Positions 17,274 to 26,098 of a stretch of 64,000 bases of DNA are shown here, one piece after another. Position 1 is the first letter of the stretch. Every line of letters begins with the position of its first letter. Source of the stretch: an uncultured Butyricimonas sp. (GTDB lineage: Bacteria; Bacteroidota; Bacteroidia; Bacteroidales; Marinifilaceae); the NCBI GenBank assembly GCA_944321845.1, contig CALUMT010000010.1, forward strand, positions 62,001-126,000. The letters run 5' to 3'. The translations under genes were made by a program, and so were the position numbers. Below the pieces are notes generated by a model, which saw only the letters and a program-made list of their open reading frames with translations, searched no databases and had not been told where the DNA came from.

Positions 17274-17337
17274 CCTGCAGTTTTGAAATGCAATAAAATT
17301 TGTTTTATTAAAATTAAAATTATAAAAAACTGCAAGT

Positions 17338-18210
17338 ATGATGGAAAAGTATGAATTAAACAAGAATCTTGCCCAGATGTTGAAGGGTGGGGTAATCATG
17401 GATGTAACTAACGTGGAACAGGCTAAAATCGCCGAGGCTGCAGGAGCGTGTGCCGTGATGGCATTGGAGCGTGTGCCGTCGGATATCCGTCGGGATGGTG
17501 GTGTAGCCCGGATGTCGGATCCCCGGATGATCAAGGAAATCAAGAAGGCTGTTTCTATTCCCGTGATGGCAAAGGTGAGAATCGGGCATTTCGTGGAAGC
17601 CCAGATTCTGGAGGCTATCGGGATTGATTTTATTGACGAGAGCGAGGTGTTGACTCCTGCCGATGATTTGTATCACGTGGACAAGACGACGTTCAAGGTG
17701 CCTTTCGTGTGCGGTTGCCGTAATTTGGGAGAGGCTTTGCGCCGTATCGGTGAGGGTGCTGCCATGATCCGCACGAAAGGGGAAGCCGGAACCGGTAACG
17801 TGGTGGAGGCTGTCCGTCACATGCGTCAGTTGACGAATGACATGCGTCAGGTACAGGCTGCTCCGGTGGAGGCTTTGATGAGTATTGCCAAGGAAATGGG
17901 AGCTCCTTACGATTTGGTGAAGTATGTGCATGATAACGGGAAATTGCCGGTAGTGAATTTCGCGGCCGGAGGTATTGCCACTCCGGCTGATGCGGCGTTG
18001 ATGATGCAGTTGGGTTGCGAGGGTGTGTTCGTGGGTTCTGGTATCTTTAAATCGGGAGATCCGGCCAAACGTGCCCGGGCTATCGTGTTGGCGACGACGT
18101 ATTATAATGACCCGGTGAAGTTGGCGGAGTTGTCCGAGGATTTGGGTGAGGCCATGTCCGGACTGGAGATTTCCAAGCTGGAGAATAAATACGCGGAGAG
18201 AGGGTGGTAA
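17338..18210 (+). CDS. pdxS: Pyridoxal 5'-phosphate synthase lyase subunit PdxS
   Basis: PdxS condenses ribose 5-phosphate, glyceraldehyde 3-phosphate and ammonia to make PLP, as a dodecamer decorated with PdxT. The 290 residues match the family throughout: [12 protein letters not shown] near the start (Asp of the ribose-phosphate site), [12 protein letters not shown] with the Schiff-base lysine, and [13 protein letters not shown] with the second catalytic lysine and phosphate loop. [20 protein letters not shown] forms the C-terminal phosphate site. ATG 17338 and ATG 17341 are both possible starts. The amidotransferase gene follows after 13 bases. This organism can therefore make vitamin B6 by the DXP-independent route. 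Confidence 0.98.
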   Translation: MMEKYELNKNLAQMLKGGVIMDVTNVEQAKIAEAAGACAVMALERVPSDIRRDGGVARMSDPRMIKEIKKAVSIPVMAKVRIGHFVEAQILEAIGIDFIDESEVLTPADDLYHVDKTTFKVPFVCGCRNLGEALRRIGEGAAMIRTKGEAGTGNVVEAVRHMRQLTNDMRQVQAAPVEALMSIAKEMGAPYDLVKYVHDNGKLPVVNFAAGGIATPADAALMMQLGCEGVFVGSGIFKSGDPAKRARAIVLATTYYNDPVKLAELSEDLGEAMSGLEISKLENKYAERGW

Positions 18211-18223
18211 TTGGAAGAATGCC

Positions 18224-18799
18224 ATGAAAAAAGTTGGTATTTTGGGTTTCCAGGGGGCATTCCTGGAACATGAACAGGCCGTGAGAAGATTGGGGCATGA
18301 ACCGCTGGTCGTTCGTTATCCGGGAGAATTGGAGGAGATAGATGGCTTGATTTTGCCGGGAGGGGAGAGCACGACAATGGGAAAATTGTTGAACCGTACC
18401 GGGATGATGGAGCCGTTGCGGGAGAAAATCAAGAGTGGGATGCCCGTGTGGGGAACCTGTGCGGGGATGATTCTGTTGGCAAAAGAGCTGGAGAATGACC
18501 CGGTAGTGCATCTGGGGGTAATGGATATTGCCGTGAGACGGAATGCCTATGGAAGTCAGATTGATAGTTTTTCCACAAGAGGGGTGATCCCTGCCATTTC
18601 CACCAAGGAGTTGGAGATGGTTTTTATTCGGGCTCCCTATATCACGAAAGTCGGTTCGGAAGTGGAGGTGTTGTATGAGTTGGACGGGCATGTTGTTGCC
18701 GCCCGTGAAGGGAATATGCTGGTGACCTCTTTTCATCCCGAGTTGACGGAGAACACGAGTTGTCTGGAATATTTTCTGACGATGTTCCCGGAAAATTGA
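18224..18799 (+). CDS. pdxT: Pyridoxal 5'-phosphate synthase glutaminase subunit PdxT
   Basis: A 191-residue class I glutamine amidotransferase that hydrolyses glutamine and channels ammonia to PdxS. The start (MKKVGILGFQGAF) follows pdxS by 13 bases; a longer frame from 18146 would run into pdxS and is not needed. LILPGGESTTMGKLL contains the GGES loop, VWGTCAGMILLA the nucleophilic Cys (about residue 84), and SFHPELTE the catalytic His and Glu. The full triad is present. It forms a two-gene operon with pdxS that ends at a bidirectional terminator. Confidence 0.97.
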   Translation: MKKVGILGFQGAFLEHEQAVRRLGHEPLVVRYPGELEEIDGLILPGGESTTMGKLLNRTGMMEPLREKIKSGMPVWGTCAGMILLAKELENDPVVHLGVMDIAVRRNAYGSQIDSFSTRGVIPAISTKELEMVFIRAPYITKVGSEVEVLYELDGHVVAAREGNMLVTSFHPELTENTSCLEYFLTMFPEN

Positions 18800-18805
18800 A
18801 ATTAG

Positions 18806-18867
18806 AAAAAAACGGTTCAGGTGACGAATAACCGAAGGGTCGGTTGTCTTGCCTGGACCGTTTTTTT
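18806..18867 (+). terminator. Bidirectional terminator between pdxT and heptose kinase gene
   Basis: AAAAAAACGGT pairs with ACCGTTTTTTT, extended inward by CAGG/CCTG and a T-G wobble, with a small inner hairpin (CCGAAGGGTCGG). A runs and T runs on the two sides let it end both the pdxST transcript and the convergent minus-strand gene. Confidence 0.8.
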
Positions 18868-18876
18868 ATGTTTAGC

Positions 18877-19812
18877 TTACAGAGCGGCTTCCAATTCTTC
18901 GCGAGTAAGCGTGGCTGTTCCTATTTTCCGGACAACGATACCGGCAGCCGTGTTGGCCATGTGCATGGATTCCTTGATGTCATTGCCGCTGGCCAGGGCT
19001 AAGGATAGGGTGGCAACCACGGTATCTCCGGCTCCGCTGACGTCGAATACTTCTTCGGCTCGAGTGGGAATATGTATTGTCTGGGAGGTGGAGATGAGGC
19101 TCATGCCTTTTTCACTGCGAGTGACGAGTAGCGAACCGAGCCGGAACGCCGTTAATATTTTTCGGGCAGCCTCCTCGATAGCTTTGTCTTCGTTCGGAAT
19201 CGTGAATCCCGCGATGTCCCCGAGTTCTTTCACGTTGGGGGTTACGAGTGTGGCTCCATGGTATTTTTGCCAATTTTTCCCCTTGGGGTCAACGATGACC
19301 GGTATGTTCTGGCTTTGTGCCAGGTGGATGAGAAATTGGCATAAGGATTCGGAGATCAGACCTTTCCCGTAATCGGAGATGACCACTAAAGATACCAGAG
19401 GGAAAAGTGATTGTAATTTTTGCTCGTATTGTTGCAGATTTGACTCGGAAAGCATGAGTTTTTGTTCATAATCCAGGCGGACGATTTGTTGTTTCCCGCC
19501 TAAAACCCGGGCTTTGACGATTGTCGGTTGTTCTGTTTTGATAAGTTGGGTCTGAATTCCTTTCTGTTGAGCCATTCGTTCGATTTCCTTGCCGAATAAG
19601 TCATAGCCGATAGCCCCGGAGAGGATGACATTCCCTCCCAGGGTGGCGATGTTGTTGGCCACGTTGGAGGCTCCCCCGAGACGGGATTCTTCTGTCGTGA
19701 TGTTGACGATGGGTACGGGGGCTTCCGGGGATATGCGATCAACGGTTCCCAGGTAATATTTGTCGAGCATGATGTCTCCGACAACGAGAATAGGAGTGGA
19801 TGTGAAATTCAT
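18877..19812 (-). CDS. rfaE1: D-glycero-beta-D-manno-heptose-7-phosphate kinase (RfaE1/HldE kinase domain)
   Basis: A 311-residue PfkB/ribokinase-family sugar kinase. The N-terminal half shows VVGDIMLDKYYLGTVDRISP followed by EAPVPIVN and RLGGASNVANNIATLGG, the signature of the kinase half of HldE, which phosphorylates heptose 7-phosphate at C1 on the way to ADP-heptose for LPS core. The C-terminal DVSGAGDTVVATL holds the catalytic Asp. The adenylyltransferase half is missing, so as in other Bacteroidetes it must be a separate gene elsewhere. The gene lies 54 bases downstream of prfB with a hairpin between. Confidence 0.92.
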   Translation of the reverse strand: MNFTSTPILVVGDIMLDKYYLGTVDRISPEAPVPIVNITTEESRLGGASNVANNIATLGGNVILSGAIGYDLFGKEIERMAQQKGIQTQLIKTEQPTIVKARVLGGKQQIVRLDYEQKLMLSESNLQQYEQKLQSLFPLVSLVVISDYGKGLISESLCQFLIHLAQSQNIPVIVDPKGKNWQKYHGATLVTPNVKELGDIAGFTIPNEDKAIEEAARKILTAFRLGSLLVTRSEKGMSLISTSQTIHIPTRAEEVFDVSGAGDTVVATLSLALASGNDIKESMHMANTAAGIVVRKIGTATLTREELEAAL

Positions 19813-19832
19813 GTTGCTGTTGTTGAAAGAAG

Positions 19833-19858
19833 AAGGATACGTTTTGCAGCGTATCCTT
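19833..19858 (-). terminator. Hairpin after prfB
   Basis: AAGGATACG (19833-19841) pairs with CGTATCCTT (19850-19858) around an 8-base loop. On the minus strand it is followed by a pyrimidine-rich CTTCTTTC rather than a clean T run, so it may end prfB transcripts only partly and let some continue into the kinase gene 20 bases on. Confidence 0.55.
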
Positions 19859-19866
19859 CCTGTGGG

Positions 19867-20986
19867 TTAATTTTCCTCTTTGCCGCCGAACATCATCAGG
19901 TAGGCTTTGATGAAGTCATCAATCTTACCGTCCATGACTCCGTTGACGTCTGAGGTCTGATAGTTCGTTCGATGGTCTTTCACCCGGCGGTCGTCAAAGA
20001 CGTAACTGCGGATCTGTGAACCCCATTCGATTTTTTTCTTTCCAGCCTCGATTTTGGCTTGTTCTGCCATCCGTTTCTGGAGTTCCCGGTCGTATAATTG
20101 GGAACGGAGTAACCGCATGGCGTTTTCCCTGTTGTCGAGCTGGGAACGAGTTTCCGTGTTCTCGATAAGGATTTCCTCCTCTTCGCCGGTATCCGGATCT
20201 TTGTATTTGTAACGCAAGCGGACTCCGGTTTCTACCTTGTTCACGTTCTGTCCACCGGCACCCCCGGAACGGAATAGGTCCCACGAGATGTTTGCCGGGT
20301 TGATTTGAACCTCAATCGTGTCGTCCACTAGAGGGGTGACGAAGACGGAGGCAAAGGAAGTCATGCGCTTGCCTTGTGCGTTGTAGGGGGAAACCCGTAC
20401 CAGACGATGGACACCGTTTTCTCCCTTGAGATAACCGTAGGCGTAGTCGCCCTCGATCTGCATGGTGACGGTTTTGATGCCGGCTTCATCCCCATCCTGG
20501 AGGTTGGAGATAGTCAGTTTGTACTTGTTGTTTTCCGCCCAGCGGATATACATACGCATCAGCATGGAAGCCCAATCCTGGCTTTCCGTTCCTCCTGCCC
20601 CGGAGTTGATTTTTAAGACAGCACCCAGTTTGTCGGCTTCCCGACGCAACATGTTGCGCATCTCGATGTCTTCCAGAACGCGAAGTGTCTCGGTATATTG
20701 TGCGTCAACTTCTTCTTCCGTGGCCTCTCCTTCTTTGGCGAAATCAAAGAGTACCTGCAAATCACTGACGGCAGCGGTTACCTGTTCGTATCCCTCGATC
20801 CAGAATTTCAGTTCCCGTACTTTTTTCATTAATTTTTCGGCTTCCTTGGGATTTTCCCACAAGGAGGGATTTTGAGTTCTTAACTCTTCTTCGGCGAGTT
20901 GTATTCTTTTCCCGTCGATGTCAAAGATACCTCCTCAATGCTTCACCTCTTTCCGCCAATTCTTTGATTTGGTCAATCGTGATCAT
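19867..20986 (-). CDS. prfB: Peptide chain release factor 2, with programmed +1 frameshift
   Basis: RF2 releases the peptide at UGA and UAA. The real start is the ATG at 20986-20984 (MITIDQIKELAERGEALRRYL). The zero frame hits TGA at 20923-20921 after 21 codons. The sequence AGGAGG TAT CTT TGA C is the classical autoregulatory site: the internal SD-like AGGAGG and slippery CTT move ribosomes +1 to read CTT GAC, giving about 372 residues. Later motifs are the catalytic GGQ (SGGAGGQNVNKVETG) and the codon-recognition loop, which reads SPY (VRVSPYNAQGKRMTSF) instead of SPF. The body alone begins at about 20922. Regulated by RF2 level through the frameshift. Confidence 0.97.
20921..20936 (-). promoter_or_regulatory. 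prfB +1 frameshift site
   Basis: On the minus strand: AGGAGG, TAT, CTT, then the zero-frame stop TGA (20923-20921) followed by C. The SD-like hexamer sits 3 bases before the slippery CTT, as in E. coli prfB. When RF2 is scarce the stop is read slowly and ribosomes slip forward one base. Confidence 0.95.
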
Positions 20987-21014
20987 TGTCTAAACTTTAA
21001 GTGATTACTAAAAT

Positions 21015-21049
21015 ATATAAACCATCCTCCTGTCGGGGGAGGATGGTTT
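21015..21049 (-). terminator. Terminator of the DUF2723 gene
   Basis: AAACCATCCTCC (21019-21030) and GGAGGATGGTTT (21038-21049) form a 12-bp stem with a 7-base loop. On the minus strand it is followed by a loose T-rich run (ATATATTTTAG). It sits three bases after the stop of the DUF2723 gene. Confidence 0.75.
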
Positions 21050-21051
21050 GG

Positions 21052-24000
21052 TTATTTTGAAAAATTCTTGTTTACGCGTTTGCTGGCCACGGGGCGGTCA
21101 CTTAGGATGCTTTCGGCCATGGATTGAATCTCCTTGGCGAAATCTTCCTGTCCGCTTTGCATGGCCGCACTGATAAGCATCTGCAATACCCGAGTACTAT
21201 TGTATTCGTCCCGTTCCAGGGCTTTCCGGCGATTGGGAGACAGGGAGGCAATGTACCTTAGGGTCTGGGCATTGTCGATTCCCAAAGCCCAAGCCAAATC
21301 GTTCCCTTTCTCGTATTCTCCGGCCGTGTAGTAGATGGTGATGTAATTCAGCAGGAAGTTGTCTGCCGGTACCTGGTACAGGGGTAATTCTTCCATGCAT
21401 TTGTCCAGTACATCGGTAGCCATGTTTACTTTTGCCGTATCGAGCATGATGATGGAGTCTCCGGGTTGTGCCGGTAACTCGGCTTCTTGCATCAGTTGTT
21501 CGGCAAGCCGGAGGAAGGTATTCCGGTATTTCATGATGGCGATGGTGTTATCGTGGAAATGGTCGATATTGACTTCCGGATCCTTGATGTTACCCCATAC
21601 AAATTTGTTCATCAGGTTATCGTATAGGATTTTGGTGTTTACCCGGCCGAAGTCGTAATACATCTCGTTGGCGTCGGAACGGATGGGTACGACACGGTAG
21701 GCAGCACCTTCCAACTGGAAGTATTTCTCGAATCCCATGTAGCTTTCTTGTCCCATGCCGATCCCGAAATAAACGGGGCGTTCCCAGTTGTTGGTCGCGA
21801 GAATATCGAGAACCATTAATTCGGAAATATTCAACGAGCCTTTGTTTATTTCAATCTCGACTTTGTCTACAATGAGAGCGCTGTCCTCCGGGCTGACGGT
21901 TCCATTGGCAAGAACTTTCTTCTTGTCCACGGGAAGGTAGACTTTCCGGGTGGGGATATAGCTGACATTACCCTGGTAACGGGTACTCTTGGTAGCAGGG
22001 TCATCGCTTGCCACGAAGTCCATCACTTCTTTTAGAGGATAGGCTTTGTCCGTTCTTTCCTCTACGGCTACGAAGTCGATTTTACCTTCATGGTAGAGTT
22101 CTTCGGGGAAAGATGCCGGAACACCGGGGGTCTCGTATGCCTTGCGTTGAATCTGGTCTATGTACCAGGAACCTCCCAGTAGACTGAGATTTACGATACG
22201 TACATCCCGACGGAATCCTTCAACTTCCTGCACGTACCACAAGGGGAACGTGTCGTTGTCCCCGTAAGTGAAGAGAATGGCGTTGGGAGCACAACTGTTC
22301 AGGTAGTTCTTGGCGTGTGCCACCGTTGCATAACGGCCACTGCGGTCGTGATCATCCCAGTTTTGGGCTCCCATGTTGACGGGAACAGCCAAGAGGCAGA
22401 CCCCGGAAGCGACGATGGCTGCAGTCTGGTGATTCATTTTGCGTTGGAGTAAATCCCACAGGTACAATACCCCAAGTCCGATCCAAATGGAGAAAGCATA
22501 GAATGAGCCCGCGTAGGCATAATCCCGTTCTCGCGGTTGGTACGGGTATTGATTCAGGTATAATACGATAGCCAGACCCGTGAAGAAGAATAGCAACATG
22601 ATAATCCAGAAGCCTTGTTTACCTTCCTTACCCCGTTTGTATTGATAGAAAATACCCAATAGCCCGAGAATGAAGGGGAGCATGTAGTATTTGTTGTTGG
22701 CTTTGTTGTTCTTTAAGGTGTCCGGCATAAGTTTTTGGTCGCCGACAAGTATTTTATCTATAAAAGGAATACCGGTGATCCAGTTGCCATAGCGGAAATC
22801 TCCATGACCTTGGATGTCGTTCTGGCGTCCGGAGAAGTTCCACATGAAATATCTCAAATACATGTGTCCTAATTGGTAACGGAACATGAAACTGAGGTTT
22901 TGCCCGAAACTGGGACGTTGTATCGGCTGTCCGTTGACGCTGTACACGGGTCCCTTGGGCATGCCAACCCATTCCGTATAGGCTCCCTCGCCTCGGGCTG
23001 TACTATACATTCGGGGAAGGATGGTGCAGAAACGGGGATCGTATTTGACTTCCGGGTTGTATTTGATAATCTCGTATTTCCCTGTTTTTTCGTTTTGGTA
23101 ATACACGGGACTGTCGTCCTCGACAGCAATAACGGGAGCATTATAATAAGGTCCGTATAATAAAGGCTCTTTTCCGTACTGGTCGCGGGCAAGATAGGAT
23201 TGCAATGCGAATACGTTATCCGGATTGTTCTCGTCAATCGGAGGATTGCTCACGGAACGAATAACGATCATGGCATAGCAGGAATACCCGATAAGCATTA
23301 CGACGAAGCAGGTGAGAGCCGTGTTGGCAACCGTGTGGTTATGTTTTAACGTGTAGCGAATCCCGTATGTAAGGGCAGCTATTAATAAAATAGCGTAGAT
23401 GGCAACTCCAGTGTTGAACGGTAGCCCGAAACTATTCACAAACAACAGTTCAAACCATCCGGCAATCACGAACAAGCCCGGGATTACACCCCACATGATA
23501 ACGGCTATCAAAATGAGGGAAATTGCACTTGCTTTCACGATACCCCATTTTGTGGTCTGGTATTTCTTGAAATAGTAGATGAAAACAATGGCCGGGATAA
23601 CAAGCAGATTCAATAAGTGAACTCCAATGGCCAGTCCGATCATGTAGGCGATAAACACGAGCCAGCGGTTGGAATAGGGCTGGTCCGCTACGTTTTCCCA
23701 TTTTAATATGGCCCAGAAAACCACGGCCGTAAACAGGGAGGACATAGCGTATACCTCTCCTTCAACGGCAGAGAACCAGAAGGTGTCCGTGAAGGTGTAT
23801 GTCAATGCCCCGACTACACCGGTTCCCATGATGGCCCACAGTTGGGCTTTGGTATAGTCTTCTCCTTTTCTTAAAACGATTTTTCGGGCAAAATGGGTAA
23901 TACTCCAGAATAGGAATAATATGGTGAATCCAGAACATAAGGCCGACATGATGTTGATCATGTATGCTTGGGTTTCCACGTTAGGTGAGAGCATGGCGAA

Positions 24001-24213
24001 CAATCTACCGATGATCATGAAAAGCGGTGCTCCGGGAGGATGCCCAACTTGCAATCCGATGGATGTCGTGATGAATTCGCTACAATCCCACAAGCTGACG
24101 GTGGGTTCAACGGTGAGGATGTACGTTGTACAAGCGATAGCACATACCACCCATCCGGTGATATTGTTTATGAACTTGTAGTACCTCGCGGCTTGGTTTT
24201 CTGTATTACACAT
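21052..24213 (-). CDS. DUF2723 membrane protein (GT-C-like)
   Basis: A 1053-residue inner-membrane protein. The N-terminal DUF2723 domain has about ten membrane helices and the hallmark SLWDCSEFITTSIGLQVGHP (about 41-60), with acidic residues in the first outer loop as in protein O-mannosyltransferase-like GT-C enzymes. Further helices lie between 470 and 640. A soluble C-terminal half of about 400 residues begins near LFTYGDNDTFPLWYVQEVEG. The family is common in Bacteroidetes and is thought to act in glycosylation at the membrane; the donor and acceptor are unknown to me. It stands alone between a terminator and an 8-bp inverted repeat at 24259-24278. Family certain, function inferred. Confidence 0.88.
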   Translation of the reverse strand: MCNTENQAARYYKFINNITGWVVCAIACTTYILTVEPTVSLWDCSEFITTSIGLQVGHPPGAPLFMIIGRLFAMLSPNVETQAYMINIMSALCSGFTILFLFWSITHFARKIVLRKGEDYTKAQLWAIMGTGVVGALTYTFTDTFWFSAVEGEVYAMSSLFTAVVFWAILKWENVADQPYSNRWLVFIAYMIGLAIGVHLLNLLVIPAIVFIYYFKKYQTTKWGIVKASAISLILIAVIMWGVIPGLFVIAGWFELLFVNSFGLPFNTGVAIYAILLIAALTYGIRYTLKHNHTVANTALTCFVVMLIGYSCYAMIVIRSVSNPPIDENNPDNVFALQSYLARDQYGKEPLLYGPYYNAPVIAVEDDSPVYYQNEKTGKYEIIKYNPEVKYDPRFCTILPRMYSTARGEGAYTEWVGMPKGPVYSVNGQPIQRPSFGQNLSFMFRYQLGHMYLRYFMWNFSGRQNDIQGHGDFRYGNWITGIPFIDKILVGDQKLMPDTLKNNKANNKYYMLPFILGLLGIFYQYKRGKEGKQGFWIIMLLFFFTGLAIVLYLNQYPYQPRERDYAYAGSFYAFSIWIGLGVLYLWDLLQRKMNHQTAAIVASGVCLLAVPVNMGAQNWDDHDRSGRYATVAHAKNYLNSCAPNAILFTYGDNDTFPLWYVQEVEGFRRDVRIVNLSLLGGSWYIDQIQRKAYETPGVPASFPEELYHEGKIDFVAVEERTDKAYPLKEVMDFVASDDPATKSTRYQGNVSYIPTRKVYLPVDKKKVLANGTVSPEDSALIVDKVEIEINKGSLNISELMVLDILATNNWERPVYFGIGMGQESYMGFEKYFQLEGAAYRVVPIRSDANEMYYDFGRVNTKILYDNLMNKFVWGNIKDPEVNIDHFHDNTIAIMKYRNTFLRLAEQLMQEAELPAQPGDSIIMLDTAKVNMATDVLDKCMEELPLYQVPADNFLLNYITIYYTAGEYEKGNDLAWALGIDNAQTLRYIASLSPNRRKALERDEYNSTRVLQMLISAAMQSGQEDFAKEIQSMAESILSDRPVASKRVNKNFSK

Positions 24214-24258
24214 GCTCTTTTGTTGTTAGAATTTATATTTCATTTAATAATCAATGAC

Positions 24259-24278
24259 TTAAACAAAATGTTGTTTAA
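24259..24278. promoter_or_regulatory. Inverted repeat upstream of DUF2723 gene
   Basis: TTAAACAA (24259-24266) and TTGTTTAA (24271-24278) are perfect 8-base arms with a 4-base spacer. The repeat lies 46 bases before the DUF2723 start on the minus strand and about 50 bases upstream of the tRNA promoter on the plus strand. It could be an operator. Confidence 0.35.
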
Positions 24279-24325
24279 TGGCAGGACGAAAATAGTAATT
24301 TCTCTTGAAATTTTCTTCATTTTCT

Positions 24326-24356
24326 TTTGTAGAAATCAAAAATACATCTACATTTG
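24326..24356 (+). promoter_or_regulatory. tRNA-Gln promoter, Bacteroides type
   Basis: TTTG (24326-24329), 19 bases, TACATTTG (24349-24356): a full consensus match. Transcription would start near 24363, about 30 bases before the mature tRNA-Gln. Confidence 0.75.
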
Positions 24357-24393
24357 CACCGTCAAACAATGACACAGTCGTTGAAGACAAGAT

Positions 24394-24464
24394 TGTCCCA
24401 TTGTGTAATGGTAGCACAGCAGATTTTGGTTCTGTCAGTCTAGGTTCGAATCCTAGTGGGACAA
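24394..24464 (+). tRNA. tRNA-Gln (anticodon TTG)
   Basis: Full cloverleaf of 71 bases. The acceptor stem is TGTCCCA/TGGGACA with discriminator A. The D arm holds AATGGTAGCAC, the anticodon loop is TTTTGGT with TTG at 34-36, and the T arm is CTAGGTTCGAATCCTAG. CCA is not encoded. It is followed by a small hairpin with a T run at 24480-24509. Confidence 0.95.
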
Positions 24465-24479
24465 CAAGCAGGATAAAGG

Positions 24480-24509
24480 CCTTGCAGCAGTGAAGTTGCA
24501 AGGTTTTTT
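24480..24509 (+). terminator. Hairpin between the two tRNA genes
   Basis: CCTTGCA (24480-24486) pairs with TGCAAGG (24497-24503) around 10 bases, followed by six T. It probably ends the tRNA-Gln transcript or trims read-through to tRNA-Leu, for which I see no separate consensus promoter. Confidence 0.6.
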
Positions 24510-24530
24510 CTTCAAGTTCTTAAGAAGAAT

Positions 24531-24614
24531 GCCCAAGTGGTGGAATTGGTAGACACGCTAGTTTCAGGGACTAGTGGCCTTAAGGCTGTGCAGGTTCGAG
24601 TCCTGTCTTGGGTA
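24531..24614 (+). tRNA. tRNA-Leu (anticodon CAG)
   Basis: An 84-base class II tRNA. The acceptor stem is GCCCAAG/CTTGGGT (first pair G-T) with discriminator A. The anticodon stem-loop is CTAGT-TTCAGGG-ACTAG, giving CAG. It has a variable arm (TGGCCTTAAGGCTGTGC region) and the T arm CAGGTTCGAGTCCTG. CCA is not encoded. Confidence 0.95.
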
Positions 24615-24622
24615 CATGCGAG

Positions 24623-24652
24623 ACTCCCTTGAATTTTCAAGGGAGTTTTTTT
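24623..24652 (+). terminator. Terminator after tRNA-Leu
   Basis: ACTCCCTTGA (24623-24632) pairs with TCAAGGGAGT (24637-24646) around a 4-base loop, followed by a T run. This is a textbook rho-independent terminator. Confidence 0.9.
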
Positions 24653-24704
24653 ATGGGTATTAAAACTGCATTTTAAATTTTAAGTGGGAATGAGAATAGG
24701 AATC

Positions 24705-25991
24705 ATGAATCGAAAAATATTACAGTTGACAATACCTTCTATTGTTTCCAATATCACGGTACCTTTATTGGGTTTGGTGGATATTTCTATCGTGGGACAT
24801 TTGGGAGATGCTGTTTATATCGGGGCTATTGCGGTGGGGGGAATGTTGTTTAATGTCCTTTTCTGGCTTTTCGGTTTTTTGAGAATGGGGACGAGTGGGT
24901 TGACTTCTCAGGCTTCGGGGCGAAAAAATGAGATGGAGCAAATGGTGATACTCGTGCAGGCGTTGGGAACCGGTTTATTTTTCGCGTTGATGATCCTGTT
25001 GTTCCAATATCCAATCGGGCGTTTGGCTTTTTATCTTTTGCAGACAGGTGATGATGTGCAACGATTTGCTGAGTTATATTTTCATTTGTGTGTCTGGGGG
25101 GTACCTGCCATGTTGGGAATGTACGCGTTTAACGGGTGGTTTATCGGGATGCAGAATTCCCGGTACCCGATGTTTGTCGCTGTTGGGGTTGCCGTCGTAA
25201 ATGTTATTTGCAGTTTCACTTTTGTGTTCTTGTTCGGAATGAAGGTGGAAGGTGTGGCTCTGGGGACCTTGTTGGCGGAATGGTTCGGTTTGGCGTTGGC
25301 CTGTTGGCTGTGGTGGCGGAAATACGGGGCTTTGCGTTTTAAACTGGAATGGTGTTACGTGTGGGATATTGCCCGTTTGCGATGTTTCTTTGACGTGAAT
25401 AAGGATATATTCCTGCGTACACTTTGTTTGGTGGCGGTGACTTTCATGTTTACTTCCGCGGGGGCCCGGCAGGGAGACGTAGTTCTTGCGGTGAATACCT
25501 TGTTGATGCAGTTCTTTACTCTTTTTTCCTATGTCATGGATGGTTTTGCTTATGCGGGAGAGGCATTGGTGGGATATTACGTGGGGGCGCAAGATTTCTC
25601 CAGTCTGCGTGTGGCTGTCCGATCGCTGTTGAAATGGGGTGTCGCTATGGCCTTGTTGTTTACTATCCTGTATGGGGGAGGAGGTGAAATTTTTCTTTCC
25701 TTGTTGACGAATGAGCCGGCGGTGCTTGTCGTGGCCGGGGAATACTGGACGTGGGTGTTGTTGATTCCTTTGGCGAGTTTCTGTGCCTTCTTGTGGGATG
25801 GAATATTGATCGGGGCCACGGCAACCCGACAGATGTTGATGTCGATGTTGGTGGCAACAATTGTGTTTTTTTTGATCTATTATGCTGCCTCTGCATTTTT
25901 GAATAACCATGTGCTTTGGATTGCTTTTTTGGCTTATTTGTTTCTTCGGGGTATGGTGCAATGTTTCTTGGGACGGAGATTCTTTTTGTAA
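24705..25991 (+). CDS. MATE-family efflux transporter (DinF-like)
   Basis: A 12-helix inner-membrane protein of about 428 residues that exports drugs or cationic metabolites in exchange for Na+ or H+. The start MNRKILQLTIPSIVSNITVP is the usual one for this subfamily; GTG 24684 and ATG 24690 are in-frame alternatives. VDISIVGHLGDAVYIGAIAV in the first helices and MDGFAYAGEALVGYYVG in the second half are typical of DinF-type MATE proteins. It follows the tRNA terminator. I see no clear promoter in the 52-base gap and no regulator next to it. Confidence 0.92.
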   Translation: MNRKILQLTIPSIVSNITVPLLGLVDISIVGHLGDAVYIGAIAVGGMLFNVLFWLFGFLRMGTSGLTSQASGRKNEMEQMVILVQALGTGLFFALMILLFQYPIGRLAFYLLQTGDDVQRFAELYFHLCVWGVPAMLGMYAFNGWFIGMQNSRYPMFVAVGVAVVNVICSFTFVFLFGMKVEGVALGTLLAEWFGLALACWLWWRKYGALRFKLEWCYVWDIARLRCFFDVNKDIFLRTLCLVAVTFMFTSAGARQGDVVLAVNTLLMQFFTLFSYVMDGFAYAGEALVGYYVGAQDFSSLRVAVRSLLKWGVAMALLFTILYGGGGEIFLSLLTNEPAVLVVAGEYWTWVLLIPLASFCAFLWDGILIGATATRQMLMSMLVATIVFFLIYYAASAFLNNHVLWIAFLAYLFLRGMVQCFLGRRFFL

Positions 25992-26098
25992 TTCCTTTGT
26001 GCATAGACTGAAATAATAAAGAATATTTGTGTCTATATATTTTGTGCTTGTTTTTTTATTTGAGGTTCTATATTTTCGGGCCTTAAATATGGAATTTT

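Noticed and set aside
17356..18225. 289-codon minus-strand open frame
   Set aside because: Antisense to pdxS across its full length; the product is His/Arg/Thr-rich and unlike any family.
24394..24652. tRNA pair as integration site for a mobile element
   Set aside because: No integrase, no repeated tRNA 3' end and no phage or plasmid genes follow; the neighbours are ordinary transporters.
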